A DNA stretch of 64,000 nt from Candidatus Nitrotoga sp. CP45 (GTDB taxonomy: Bacteria; Pseudomonadota; Gammaproteobacteria; Burkholderiales; Gallionellaceae): positions 1 to 64,000 of the forward strand of contig QFXJ01000028.1 of NCBI GenBank assembly GCA_003402375.1. Direction: 5' to 3'. The stretch's first letter is position 1; each line of letters starts with the position of its first letter. Made by a program: the position numbers and the translations under genes. Shown here piece by piece: positions 8,673 to 17,273 of the stretch. The notes beneath the pieces were generated by a model, which did no database searches, was not told the origin of the DNA, and saw nothing but the letters and a program-made list of their open reading frames with translations.

Positions 8673-10009
8673 GCAGCGCTCTCGCCATTGCCGGGGTGAC
8701 TGCCGTGTTGCGCGATCTGCTCAATGACGGGTTGATCAACAATGACGCAACAGGCACTCTCGGCGCTACAGTCTCGGTAACCGCTGGGCCGCCTGACCGG
8801 GTGATACCGGCAAACGGTGGCACTGAGTCCTCCCAACTCAATCTATTTATGTACCACGTTACGCCCAACAGTGGCTGGCGCAACGAAAGGTTTCCTTCGC
8901 TCGACGCTTCCGGTAACCAACGATTATCCAACGCACCGCTCGCTCTCAACCTGCATTACCTGCTTTCAGCCCACGGCAGTGTAGACCTGCACGGTGAAAT
9001 TCTGCTCGGTTATGCCATGCAACTTCTGCACGAAACACCGATACTCAGCCGCAAAGCTATCCGGAAGGCACTCGATCCATCGCCTCCGGTAGGGGGTACG
9101 GCACTTCCGCCCGCGCTGAAAGCATTGGCGGATTCTGGACTTGAAAACCAGATCGAGCTGATCAAAATCACACCGGAATATCTCAACACCGAAGAAATGT
9201 CCAAGCTCTGGACCGCCACGCAAAGCCATTTGCGTCCCACCGCAGCCTACATGGCCAGCGTGGTGTTAATAGAATCGAGCAAATCAGTCCGTTCATCCTT
9301 GCCGGTGCTTACGCGTGGGCCTGTGGTAAAACCCGACCCACTAAATGTAGATACGTGGTACGAAAGTGGCATCACTGCTGTGACTGGCCTTATTCCCCCT
9401 TATCCGATACTCGTTGGCATAGGGCTGCCCAACAAGCAGATAGCCGCACGCCTCGGCGAGACCATCAAACTGAAAGGCTACAACCTCAGCGGAACAAATC
9501 TTGTCGTGCGTTTTGCGCATCCTAGCCTGACGGCACCGATTGATATCGCTTTCGGTACTAATGCAAATGAAGAGAGTTTTTCAGTAACCTTACCCAATAC
9601 CGCTCAAGACAACATCGACTGGCCTGCGGGTATATGGGAGGTAACTGCACTTTTACAACGCCCCGGCGAGACCGAAATTCGCAGTACCAATTCGCTTGCG
9701 TTGTTTTTGGCACCGCGTATCGACGTAGCGGGCTCCACTGCCACACGCGATTCTTCCGGTGTAACCATCAATCTTGCCTTTACGCCGCAAGCCCGGCCCG
9801 GCCAACGAATAAGCCTCAACGCCGGAGGATATGAGGCGTCGCCGGAGAAATTTACCGTCCCGACAGCCAGCCTTCAATTCAAGTATGCGCAATTGCCTGC
9901 GGGGAACCACCTGCTGCGCTTGCGCGTCGATGGCGCTGACAGCTTGCTGGTAAACCGGCTTACTACACCGCCGCAATTCGACAACACGCAAATGTTAACT
10001 GTGCCATGA
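8669..10009 (+). CDS. DUF4255 tail terminator/cap protein (Afp16-like) with C-terminal extension
   Basis: 446 residues. Residues 1-190 are a DUF4255 domain: an N-terminal helix that sets off LRDLLNDG, then LNLFMYHVTPNSGWRN and an LALNLHYLLSAHG core. Afp16 and Pvc16 of this family cap the tube and sheath and stop elongation. The remaining 250 residues look like two beta-sandwich modules (IPT/Ig-like, e.g. LGETIKLKGYNLSGTN), absent from the roughly 300-residue Afp16. They might decorate the distal cap or attach the particle to a membrane. ATGA overlaps occur at both ends. Confidence 0.9.
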   Translation: MSSALAIAGVTAVLRDLLNDGLINNDATGTLGATVSVTAGPPDRVIPANGGTESSQLNLFMYHVTPNSGWRNERFPSLDASGNQRLSNAPLALNLHYLLSAHGSVDLHGEILLGYAMQLLHETPILSRKAIRKALDPSPPVGGTALPPALKALADSGLENQIELIKITPEYLNTEEMSKLWTATQSHLRPTAAYMASVVLIESSKSVRSSLPVLTRGPVVKPDPLNVDTWYESGITAVTGLIPPYPILVGIGLPNKQIAARLGETIKLKGYNLSGTNLVVRFAHPSLTAPIDIAFGTNANEESFSVTLPNTAQDNIDWPAGIWEVTALLQRPGETEIRSTNSLALFLAPRIDVAGSTATRDSSGVTINLAFTPQARPGQRISLNAGGYEASPEKFTVPTASLQFKYAQLPAGNHLLRLRVDGADSLLVNRLTTPPQFDNTQMLTVP

Positions 10010-11937
10010 ACGCCCCCGACCCACGCCACGACTGGATCGATGCAAATCAACGCCTGATGGTGGCTGAACTCGCCCGCATCAAGGCACGTTTAGCGGGTGA
10101 AGAGCAAGAATCGGCAATGACTACAGCAGCCGAAATTCGTGCTGCATTATTGGCACAGTCAGCCATAGATCGCTTGGTGGAATGCTTCGGTCTCAGCACT
10201 TTCGAGCGAGACGTTCTCCTGCTTTGCGCAGGCGTGGAAATGGACGCAAAATTTGCTTCGCTGTGCGCCACTGCGCAAAGCAATCCCCAGCGATCCTATG
10301 CGACATTCAGTTTGGCGCTGGCGACGCTGGAAGAGCCGCATTGGAGTGCGCTCAGTTCAATACGCCCCCTGCGCCGGTGGCGCCTGATTGAGGTTACTGA
10401 AGAAACCAGCCTGACGAATGCGCGTTTACGCATAGACGAACGGGTGCTGCACTTCCTGGCTGGGATAAATTACCTCGACACCCGCCTGGAGCCCTTGCTG
10501 CAATCCAGCGGCGTGGCAGCGACGATGGCGGATGTCCAACGCGAAACTGCACAAGCTATATTGGAGGCATTGCATGAGCGCAATGCACCTGTCCCAGTCA
10601 TCCAACTGCTGGGGGATGACCGCGATGGTCAGGCAGATATCGCGGCCAGCGTCGCAGCTGAACTCTTCGGAATGCAACTCCATATCCTGCGCGCGGAAGA
10701 TATACCAGCGGGAGTACATGAACGTAATGCCTTCGCCGTGCTGTGGCAACGGGAATCTGCGCTGCTGTCCAGCGCTTTGTTGATTGAATGCCGTGACCAG
10801 GCAAATACAGCCGCAGTCACGCGGCTTGTCGAAGATTTAAGTGGCTTGCTGTTTGTCTCCAGCCATGATCCGCTGGCGCTGCAACGCAGCACCTTGCGCT
10901 TCACCGTAAACAAACCGGACGCCACGGATCAGCGGCGCTTGTGGCAACAGGCATTGGGTTCGGCTGCGCATAAACTTAATGGTTCGTTGGATGGGGTCGC
11001 GTCGCAGTACCGATTGAGCGCACAAACGATCTTGAGCACCGGAGCCGAAATCAGCGGCGCTATCAGCGCAAGCGATAAACCGGACGAATTGCTATGGCGG
11101 GCCTGCCGCACTTTGGGGCGACGGCAGCTGGATGACTTGGCGCAGCGTATTGAGCCGGCCTCCCGCTGGGAAGATCTGATCCTGCCGGAACATCAGAAAG
11201 TAATCTTGGGCCAAGTCGCCAGCCATGTGCGCAACCGGCTCAAGGTCTGCGACGAATGGGGTTTTGCCCGCAAGAGTGCCCGCGGCATGGGCCTCAGCAC
11301 CCTGTTCGCCGGCGAAAGTGGTACCGGCAAAACCATGGCCGCCGAAGTGCTGGCCAACGAACTGCACCTCGATCTTTACCGCATAGACCTATCCTCAGTG
11401 GTCAGCAAATACATCGGCGAGACGGAAAAGAACCTACGCAAGGTTTTCGACGCCGCCGAGGAAAGCGGCGCAATCCTGCTATTCGACGAGGCCGATGCCC
11501 TTTTCGGCAAGCGCAGCGAAGTGAAAGACAGCCATGACCGCCATGCCAACATCGAAGTGAGTTATTTGCTGCAACGCATGGAGGCTTACACCGGCCTTGC
11601 CATCTTAACCACCAATTTTAAAACGTCTCTGGATACAGCATTTCAGCGGCGTTTGCGTTTCGTTGTGCAATTCACTTTCCCCGATACCGAACAACGCGAG
11701 GCCATCTGGCGCAGCGTATTCCCTGACGCCACGCCGACCCATGGCCTGGACTATCGCAAGCTGGCGCAGCTTCAGGTGGCAGGCGGAAACATCCGTAACA
11801 TTGCTCTTAATGCCGCATTCTTGGCCGCCGATGCAGGCGAAGCCGTCGGTATGGTACATCTGCTGCACGCCGCCCACGGCGAGGGTTCAAAGCGCGAGCG
11901 ACCTTTGACAGATGCAGAAACACGGGGGTGGGTATGA
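10006..11937 (+). CDS. eCIS AAA+ ATPase (Afp15/Pvc15-like)
   Basis: 643 residues. An N-terminal helical region leads to a degenerate first ATPase-like region. A canonical VCP-like AAA+ module follows at about 395-625, with Walker A GESGTGKT near residue 437, Walker B ILLFDEADALFG near 490, and an arginine-finger region at FQRRLRF. Afp15/Pvc15 ATPases are conserved in eCIS and are proposed to help assembly or effector loading. Placement directly before the DUF4157 effector genes supports the loading role, as inference. The stop overlaps the next ATG. Confidence 0.93.
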   Translation: MNAPDPRHDWIDANQRLMVAELARIKARLAGEEQESAMTTAAEIRAALLAQSAIDRLVECFGLSTFERDVLLLCAGVEMDAKFASLCATAQSNPQRSYATFSLALATLEEPHWSALSSIRPLRRWRLIEVTEETSLTNARLRIDERVLHFLAGINYLDTRLEPLLQSSGVAATMADVQRETAQAILEALHERNAPVPVIQLLGDDRDGQADIAASVAAELFGMQLHILRAEDIPAGVHERNAFAVLWQRESALLSSALLIECRDQANTAAVTRLVEDLSGLLFVSSHDPLALQRSTLRFTVNKPDATDQRRLWQQALGSAAHKLNGSLDGVASQYRLSAQTILSTGAEISGAISASDKPDELLWRACRTLGRRQLDDLAQRIEPASRWEDLILPEHQKVILGQVASHVRNRLKVCDEWGFARKSARGMGLSTLFAGESGTGKTMAAEVLANELHLDLYRIDLSSVVSKYIGETEKNLRKVFDAAEESGAILLFDEADALFGKRSEVKDSHDRHANIEVSYLLQRMEAYTGLAILTTNFKTSLDTAFQRRLRFVVQFTFPDTEQREAIWRSVFPDATPTHGLDYRKLAQLQVAGGNIRNIALNAAFLAADAGEAVGMVHLLHAAHGEGSKRERPLTDAETRGWV

Positions 11938-12188
11938 AACGTGTCGTCCTGCATATTGACAGTCTGGTATTGAAAGGTTTTCGGCACGAAGATCGGCATG
12001 GCATCGCCGAGGGCCTACAGCAGGAATTGACCCGTCTGTTTGCCAATCCACAGGCCGCCCAGCAGTTGGCGGCAAATGGTGATGTGTCGCGGCTACGGCT
12101 CGGCAACATATCGATCAACCAGAATTCAAAACCGCAGCACGTCGGATCGCAAGTGGCGCAGGGTATCGGGAAGGGGATGAAGATATGA
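11934..12188 (+). CDS. Small eCIS-associated protein
   Basis: 84 residues starting MKRVVLHIDSLVLKGF. It is coupled by ATGA to both the ATPase and the first DUF4157 gene. The pattern VVLHIDRLVLRGF followed by a short helix and a C-terminal GNISI strand occurs in other eCIS loci beside the ATPase, by my recollection. No signal peptide or membrane segment. It may be an adaptor for loading effectors, but that is inferred from position only. I prefer the ATG at 11934 to the GTG at 11928 because it makes the ATGA overlap. Confidence 0.72.
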   Translation: MKRVVLHIDSLVLKGFRHEDRHGIAEGLQQELTRLFANPQAAQQLAANGDVSRLRLGNISINQNSKPQHVGSQVAQGIGKGMKI

Positions 12189-13234
12189 GCACTTTCGCGA
12201 CGCAAGAATACAGGTCCGATAAATCACTGCTTTTGGGCAATTCGCCTAACGCGGAGCTGTTGTTGCAGCGCAAATGCGCTTTGGGCTTGCCAAAGTCGCC
12301 ATCGATCAGCGAATACGGGGGTAAGTCACGCTTGCAAGCCAAGCTCACCATAGGCGCCAGTAACGATCCGCTGGAACAGGAAGCAGATCGGGTCGCGGAT
12401 CAAGTATTGGCCGCACCTGCTCATTCCACAGTGAGCGGAGCGGTGCCGCACATCCAGCGCTTTACTGGGCAAGAGACAGCAGATGCAGTAACTGTACCTG
12501 CCAGTGTAGACCGAGTGCTATCTGGTTCCGGCAGCCCGCTTGACCCAGCAACACAGCAAGACATGGGCCAGCGCTTTGGTCATGATTTTTCGCAGGTGCG
12601 GGTGCATACTGATTTTGCCGCTAAGCAATCAGCGCAAGATATTAACGCCCATGCTTATACGATAGGCCACAACATTGTGTTTGGTGCAGGCGGGTTCGCG
12701 CCAGAGTCGCACGAGGGACGCAAATTGATTGCCCATGAGTTGACGCATGTGGTGCAGCAAACAGGCGCGGCGGGGATTCATGCAGACCAACGCGGTGAAA
12801 AACTTACAGTATCCTCAGGGAGTAACCACACTATACAAAAACAGGAAGCTAAACCTGTTGCGGATCCCGAAAAAAATAAAACTGATGATTCAACGCTTTC
12901 CGTCCAGCTTCCCGAACCTGATTTTCTAAGTCTTAAGCAGCCTTTTTTCGAGCGTAATGTTTTTCAGCTTTGGGATCCAACTTCAGCTCTGGGTGTATGG
13001 AAATACAATTTAGACTTCTTCAAGCGCTTTGGAGTGAGTGATAAATGGGCAGGCAAAGCCGCCAATCTGACCGCTCCGCTTGCCATTGATGCGCAATTAA
13101 AAGCCAGCAATCCCAAATGGTGGGAAATAACAGACAAAGAGTTAAAAACAACTTCAATTGTAGCGCCGATACCCATCTTTCAATTTGATGCCAATTTTAG
13201 GGATTGGAAGCCACTACCATTTTTACAGAAATAA
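12185..13234 (+). CDS. DUF4157 eCIS core protein 1 with unknown C-terminal payload
   Basis: 349 residues. A N-terminal leader (LLLQRKCA) is followed by the EQEADRVADQVL helix and a DUF4157 domain (about 115-182) with GSPLD, MGQRFGHDFSQVRVHTD and the metalloprotease-like motif HELTH (H174, E175, H178). DUF4157 proteins are the typical cargo of eCIS. In this copy the Cys cluster found in the two siblings is reduced to one Cys. Residues 200-349 are Trp/Phe-rich and I recognise no domain; this is the presumed payload. ATGA overlap with the preceding gene. No signal peptide, as expected for cargo loaded in the cytoplasm. Confidence 0.88.
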   Translation: MSTFATQEYRSDKSLLLGNSPNAELLLQRKCALGLPKSPSISEYGGKSRLQAKLTIGASNDPLEQEADRVADQVLAAPAHSTVSGAVPHIQRFTGQETADAVTVPASVDRVLSGSGSPLDPATQQDMGQRFGHDFSQVRVHTDFAAKQSAQDINAHAYTIGHNIVFGAGGFAPESHEGRKLIAHELTHVVQQTGAAGIHADQRGEKLTVSSGSNHTIQKQEAKPVADPEKNKTDDSTLSVQLPEPDFLSLKQPFFERNVFQLWDPTSALGVWKYNLDFFKRFGVSDKWAGKAANLTAPLAIDAQLKASNPKWWEITDKELKTTSIVAPIPIFQFDANFRDWKPLPFLQK

Positions 13235-13289
13235 TATTGCATCTATAAAGATCAGATGAATTATAACCATCGTCAAGAGGGTTGAAGTA

Positions 13290-15161
13290 ATGAATACCGT
13301 TGCACCACTGCAGAATATTGCCGCCAAGTCACCGCCTGTGGGCAAATCGCCGCACGCGGGATTGCTGTTGCAGCGCAAGTGCGCTTGCGGTGGGTCGGCG
13401 TCATTAAGTGGGGAATGTGGGGAATGCAATAAAAAACGTTTGCAAAAGAAACTCAGCATAGGCGCTAATAACGATCGGCTGGAACAGGAAGCCGATCTAA
13501 TGACCGATCAAATATTGGCAACGCCGCCACATTCCTTAGTTAGTGGTGCACATCCCGGTATCCAGCGTTACTCGGGGCAAGCGACTGAGGGTACGGATAC
13601 TGCACCTACCAGTGTAGGGAGTGTCTTTTCTAGCTCCGGCAGACCGCTCGAACCAGCGCTGCGGAAGGATATGGAACAGCGCTTTGGCCATGATTTTTCC
13701 GGGGTGCGGGTGCATTCCGGTCCGGCTGCCGCGCAATCGGCTCGTGAATTGAATGCTCTAGCCTACACCGCCGGACGCGATATAGTTTTTGATGCGGGTA
13801 AGTTTGCTCCGGATACAAATGATGGACGCCGATTACTTGCCCATGAATTAACGCATGTCGTGCAACAGCGCGGCCAACGGGTTGCTGCACAGATGAAACT
13901 TGCGGTAGGCACACCGGGCGAGGCCGGAGAACGTGAAGCCGATGCTGCTGCCGATGCAGTCATGCAAGGGCGCAGTGTTCCTTCCATCACACCTGGGTTT
14001 CCGGGTATCCAGCGTAAATGTCGTGCCGCCGAACTCGGCGCTCCCACTCCTGATTGCACGCCAAGCCAACAGGGCGTAGCCGGTTGGCAGTTTCAGTTTA
14101 AGGTAGGTTGCGATGACCTTCTCTCAGGCGAAGAAGCTAAGATCAGCAAACCCAAGGTAGGGAGCCAGCTCAAGATTCACGGTTTTGCCAGCCAAGAAGG
14201 CGATGCCGGTTTCAACAATGACCTGTCATGCCACCGGGCTAACCGGATTGCCGATATAGCGCGCAAGTTGCGGGCCGATTGTCCTGTGATTGGCGTATTC
14301 AAACATGGCGCATCGCCTGTGTCCGCCCCAGGCGTGGTAAAAGACATGAACCCGCCAGACTTTTGGCGCAGTGTAATCATCGAGGAAGTAAAGCCTCCGC
14401 TGGAGTCGGGCGAACTTTGGCTGGATCCCAGTTCGAGCATCAAGAATTCCTGGGCTTTGTACCAGCGAGCCAAAGTCAATCCGACACAACCGAATTTGAT
14501 GTTGGTCTTTGCATGGCGTAGCGAAGTAAAGGATTGGCTAACGAGCATAGGCAAAACGCTGGCCCCGCAAGGTGCCAAGCTGACACGGCGCAATCTGGAT
14601 GATTACCGGCGCATTTATGCGTCTGCCGAACAACTGTGGATAGCAAGTGATCAATTGCTCGCGTTGCACAAGTACCCTGAAGCGGCTAAGGATACCTATA
14701 CAGATTGGGCGGTAGGCAGAGGTAAAGATCAGGGTGATAAGATCCATGCCAAAAACGTTCCCACTACGGCCAAATACCACATAGATATTTTTGGCGAGGG
14801 TTACTTCAAAGGGGCGGTCAACATTGGCAGGGCCGAACGCACCAGCACCACCGGCATTAACAATTCGCGCGTGCCTAATCTGATTTACCGCAGTTTTTCC
14901 GCTAAGGACACCACACTACCGATCGCCGACCGCGCTGCAGATTTAGTCACTTCCGAAAATGGTCCTATTGGGATACCGGGCCTTGCCGAAGAGATTGCCC
15001 GCATCATTGCCCCTGGTGGCACTATTGTGCTTAAGAATCCGGTGAGTGAAGAGGCCCACCAAGATAAGGTCGCAAAAGCGACGGGAGGTACCGTTAGTAA
15101 GGTACACAACAACGATAGCGTAGAAACCGTAGAAACGACGATTGTCGTTCCAGGGCCGTAA
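13290..15161 (+). CDS. DUF4157 eCIS core protein 2 with OmpA-like and methyltransferase-like regions
   Basis: 623 residues. The leader LLLQRKCACGG and later GECGEC give four Cys (31, 33, 43, 46), a likely zinc site. DUF4157 spans about 115-193 with HELTH at 185-189. Residues about 265-345 resemble an OmpA-like fold (KIHGFASQEGDAGFNNDLS, then ANRIADIARKL). The last 130 residues (YHIDIFGEG, ADLVTSENGPIGIPGLAEEI, then IIAPGGTIVLKNP) resemble the second half of a class I methyltransferase fold, but I see no clear GxGxG SAM loop. A cargo toxin is likely; its activity is open. The start follows a 55-bp gap. Confidence 0.85.
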   Translation: MNTVAPLQNIAAKSPPVGKSPHAGLLLQRKCACGGSASLSGECGECNKKRLQKKLSIGANNDRLEQEADLMTDQILATPPHSLVSGAHPGIQRYSGQATEGTDTAPTSVGSVFSSSGRPLEPALRKDMEQRFGHDFSGVRVHSGPAAAQSARELNALAYTAGRDIVFDAGKFAPDTNDGRRLLAHELTHVVQQRGQRVAAQMKLAVGTPGEAGEREADAAADAVMQGRSVPSITPGFPGIQRKCRAAELGAPTPDCTPSQQGVAGWQFQFKVGCDDLLSGEEAKISKPKVGSQLKIHGFASQEGDAGFNNDLSCHRANRIADIARKLRADCPVIGVFKHGASPVSAPGVVKDMNPPDFWRSVIIEEVKPPLESGELWLDPSSSIKNSWALYQRAKVNPTQPNLMLVFAWRSEVKDWLTSIGKTLAPQGAKLTRRNLDDYRRIYASAEQLWIASDQLLALHKYPEAAKDTYTDWAVGRGKDQGDKIHAKNVPTTAKYHIDIFGEGYFKGAVNIGRAERTSTTGINNSRVPNLIYRSFSAKDTTLPIADRAADLVTSENGPIGIPGLAEEIARIIAPGGTIVLKNPVSEEAHQDKVAKATGGTVSKVHNNDSVETVETTIVVPGP

Positions 15162-15163
15162 CC

Positions 15164-15598
15164 ATGTCCTACAAAGTCACCCGTGATCAAGATAGTTGCC
15201 CGAGTATTACTTTAACGGACGAGCCACCCTATGTTCATGCATTGGTTGCGGCACCTTCTGCGCGGGAGCCCGAGCTCAATACGGACAATTGGCTGGTAAT
15301 GGCCTTCGCCGTCTGGAGCACGCCAGACAACGTATCCATTCAAACGGCTCTTGATGTGGCCAGACGCTTTGGTGGAAAACTTAATCTTGGACTACGCCCC
15401 TTCGATGATACGGAAGAACTTGGCGCTTGGTGTCCCGGCTTAGAGTACTGTGGGCAAAGTCCACTTTGGGTGTTGCTCCGTGATGGCGAGGTATGTATGA
15501 AGCGCAGTGGGATTTTTGCAGTTGATGAACTAGCCGGAGTGATTGGCGATGCCTGTGACCGATTTAGCAGTCGCAAAATGATTGAAAAGCCCGCGTAA
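15164..15598 (+). CDS. Thioredoxin-fold protein lacking CxxC, within effector cluster
   Basis: 144 residues beginning 2 bp after the previous stop. The order NWLVMAFAVWS, LDVARRFGGKLNLGLRPFDD, SPLWVLLRDGE, then ELAGVIGDA follows the beta-alpha-beta-alpha-beta-beta-alpha layout of thioredoxin. WSTP replaces the WCGPC active site at residues 51-54, so no redox catalysis is expected from that position. Two other Cys, in a WCPGLEYC segment, are not in the usual place. The gene sits between two DUF4157 cargo genes, which suggests a chaperone, carrier or immunity role for the product of the gene before it. That is inference only. Confidence 0.72.
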   Translation: MSYKVTRDQDSCPSITLTDEPPYVHALVAAPSAREPELNTDNWLVMAFAVWSTPDNVSIQTALDVARRFGGKLNLGLRPFDDTEELGAWCPGLEYCGQSPLWVLLRDGEVCMKRSGIFAVDELAGVIGDACDRFSSRKMIEKPA

Positions 15599-15794
15599 GG
15601 TGGGTGGAGAATTCGCCGTAGATAACGCGGGCGGCAATGGCTTAGCATATTGCGCCGAACGGAAGGTGATTGATACCTCCATTGCAATATTTGATTGACA
15701 GTGAGTAATCGTCATCAGAATAAGAGAAAATTTATCTTAACTGCGCAGAAGAAAAGTAATCCAGTAAAGACCCTGATAACCAGGAGATAAAGTA
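15599..15794. other. Gap before third DUF4157 gene
   Basis: 196 bases without a gene. The final part (CCAGGAGATAAAGTA before the ATG) supplies the ribosome binding site. This is the largest gap within the eCIS locus and marks the start of the third cargo cassette, so a separate promoter is possible. Confidence 0.5.
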
Positions 15795-17138
15795 ATGAGT
15801 ACCGCTGCACCACTACAGAACACTGTTGCCAAGTCACCGCTCGTGGGCAAATCGCCGCACGCGGGATTGTTGTTGCAGCGCAAGTGCGCCTGCGGCGGGT
15901 CGGCGGCGTCATCATCATTAAGTGGTGAATGCGGGGAATGCAATAATAAACGTTTGCAAAAGAAACTTAGCATAGGCACCAGCAACGATCCGCTGGAACA
16001 AGAAGCGGATCGGATTGCTGATCAGGTACTGGCAGGACCAGCAAATTCCAAAGTCAGCAAGGTACCACCGCGCATTCAACGTTTCACGGGGCAATCCTCC
16101 GGGGAGGTGGATACGGCGCCCGTCAGTGTCGATCGCGTGCTTGCTGGTTCGGGTAGCCCGCTTGATACGGGATTACAGCAAGACATGGGACAACGCTTCG
16201 GTCATGATTTTTCGCAGGTGCGCGTGCACACTGGCTTGGCTGCCGAGCAATCAGCGCGTGACGTGCATGCCCATGCCTATACGGTGGGACACAACATTGT
16301 GTTTGGGGCAGGCGGATTCGCGCCAAGGTCGCACGAGGGGCGTAAACTGCTTGCGCATGAATTAACGCATGTGGTGCAGATGGAACAGGCACCCACCCAG
16401 ATCAAGCGCAAGATCAGGAGTGATCCCCAAGCCTCGCTTAATAAATTCTTATCTGGAAAGGGGGTTCAACATTTCACTGAAAGTAACAGCGTCTATGAAC
16501 GTCCCAAAGGAGGCGCTGTGAATTTCGAACAGGAGATACTCATCGACATGCTGGCTTCACCGCGCATCTTTAACATCGAAGGCGGCAGTGACTCAGTTGC
16601 AGCATCCAATCTGAACAACCACCTCAAAGCGCGGATTGGCATTGTCTTTTTTGCAGGGCAAAAGAAATACAACTTCGCCGCTTTGGCCGGATGGTCGATG
16701 AATCCTAAATACTATGAGTGGGATGTCAACAAAGGAACCTGGAAGATGAAACCCGATGTGAATCGCCAAGAGGCTTGGGACGATCTTAATGTTAATGCAA
16801 AACTTTACGCAATCGGCTGTGCGGCGGCGACGGACCTGACGATGAAAGGAGGCAGCAAGGGTGCGGACATTATTGACAAGCCCAGCAGCGACATTAATGA
16901 CTGGGTGCCCGGCGAAGCCGGTTACATCGAGAACACGAATTACCCACCAGGTGGCGGCATCGGCGTGTTGGGGGAGAATCTTATATACACCGGTAACGGA
17001 AAGTTTTGGGGACATTTGCCCGGTACAGACACTTACCGCACTCTTCCCGAGTGGATCAAGGAAGTTCATAGCTGGCATCAAGGTGCCAAAGTGCTCGAGA
17101 AGCGCGAATTGCCAGCAACGGGATTAATGGACAAATAA
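15795..17138 (+). CDS. DUF4157 eCIS core protein 3 with Tgl-type transglutaminase-like payload
   Basis: 447 residues. The N-terminal leader has the Cys pairs CAC (31, 33) and CGEC (46, 49), and DUF4157 (about 118-195) carries HELTH (188-192). Residues about 205-425 align by eye with Bacillus subtilis Tgl, the spore protein-glutamine gamma-glutamyltransferase: NPKYYEWDVNKG, LYAIGCAAATDLT, GYIENTNYPP and GENLIYTGNGKFWGH correspond to NTTYWRVSPEG, FYAFECATAIVII, LYFKNPEFDP and GENVILLGEDKYFAH (recalled). Cys342 would be the nucleophile and Glu394 the second catalytic residue; the Glu before the Tgl Cys is Gly here. Predicted cargo: a protein cross-linking or deamidating toxin delivered by the particle. 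Confidence 0.85.
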   Translation: MSTAAPLQNTVAKSPLVGKSPHAGLLLQRKCACGGSAASSSLSGECGECNNKRLQKKLSIGTSNDPLEQEADRIADQVLAGPANSKVSKVPPRIQRFTGQSSGEVDTAPVSVDRVLAGSGSPLDTGLQQDMGQRFGHDFSQVRVHTGLAAEQSARDVHAHAYTVGHNIVFGAGGFAPRSHEGRKLLAHELTHVVQMEQAPTQIKRKIRSDPQASLNKFLSGKGVQHFTESNSVYERPKGGAVNFEQEILIDMLASPRIFNIEGGSDSVAASNLNNHLKARIGIVFFAGQKKYNFAALAGWSMNPKYYEWDVNKGTWKMKPDVNRQEAWDDLNVNAKLYAIGCAAATDLTMKGGSKGADIIDKPSSDINDWVPGEAGYIENTNYPPGGGIGVLGENLIYTGNGKFWGHLPGTDTYRTLPEWIKEVHSWHQGAKVLEKRELPATGLMDK

Positions 17139-17273
17139 GTTGAAATTTTAGCCAAATAGGAAGCTGAATCAATGAGTCTCCATTGTTAATTAACAAAAAA
17201 CCGTAGTTAATCATAAAGAACCTGTAATGACTGCTCTATAGAATCAAGCAATGAGAAAACCAGGAAAACCTAA
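17139..17273. other. Spacer between effector and baseplate gene blocks
   Basis: 135 AT-rich bases with no gene. It separates the cargo block from the CIS tube/baseplate block. CCAGGAAAACCTAA before 17274 is the ribosome binding site of the next gene. Confidence 0.5.
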
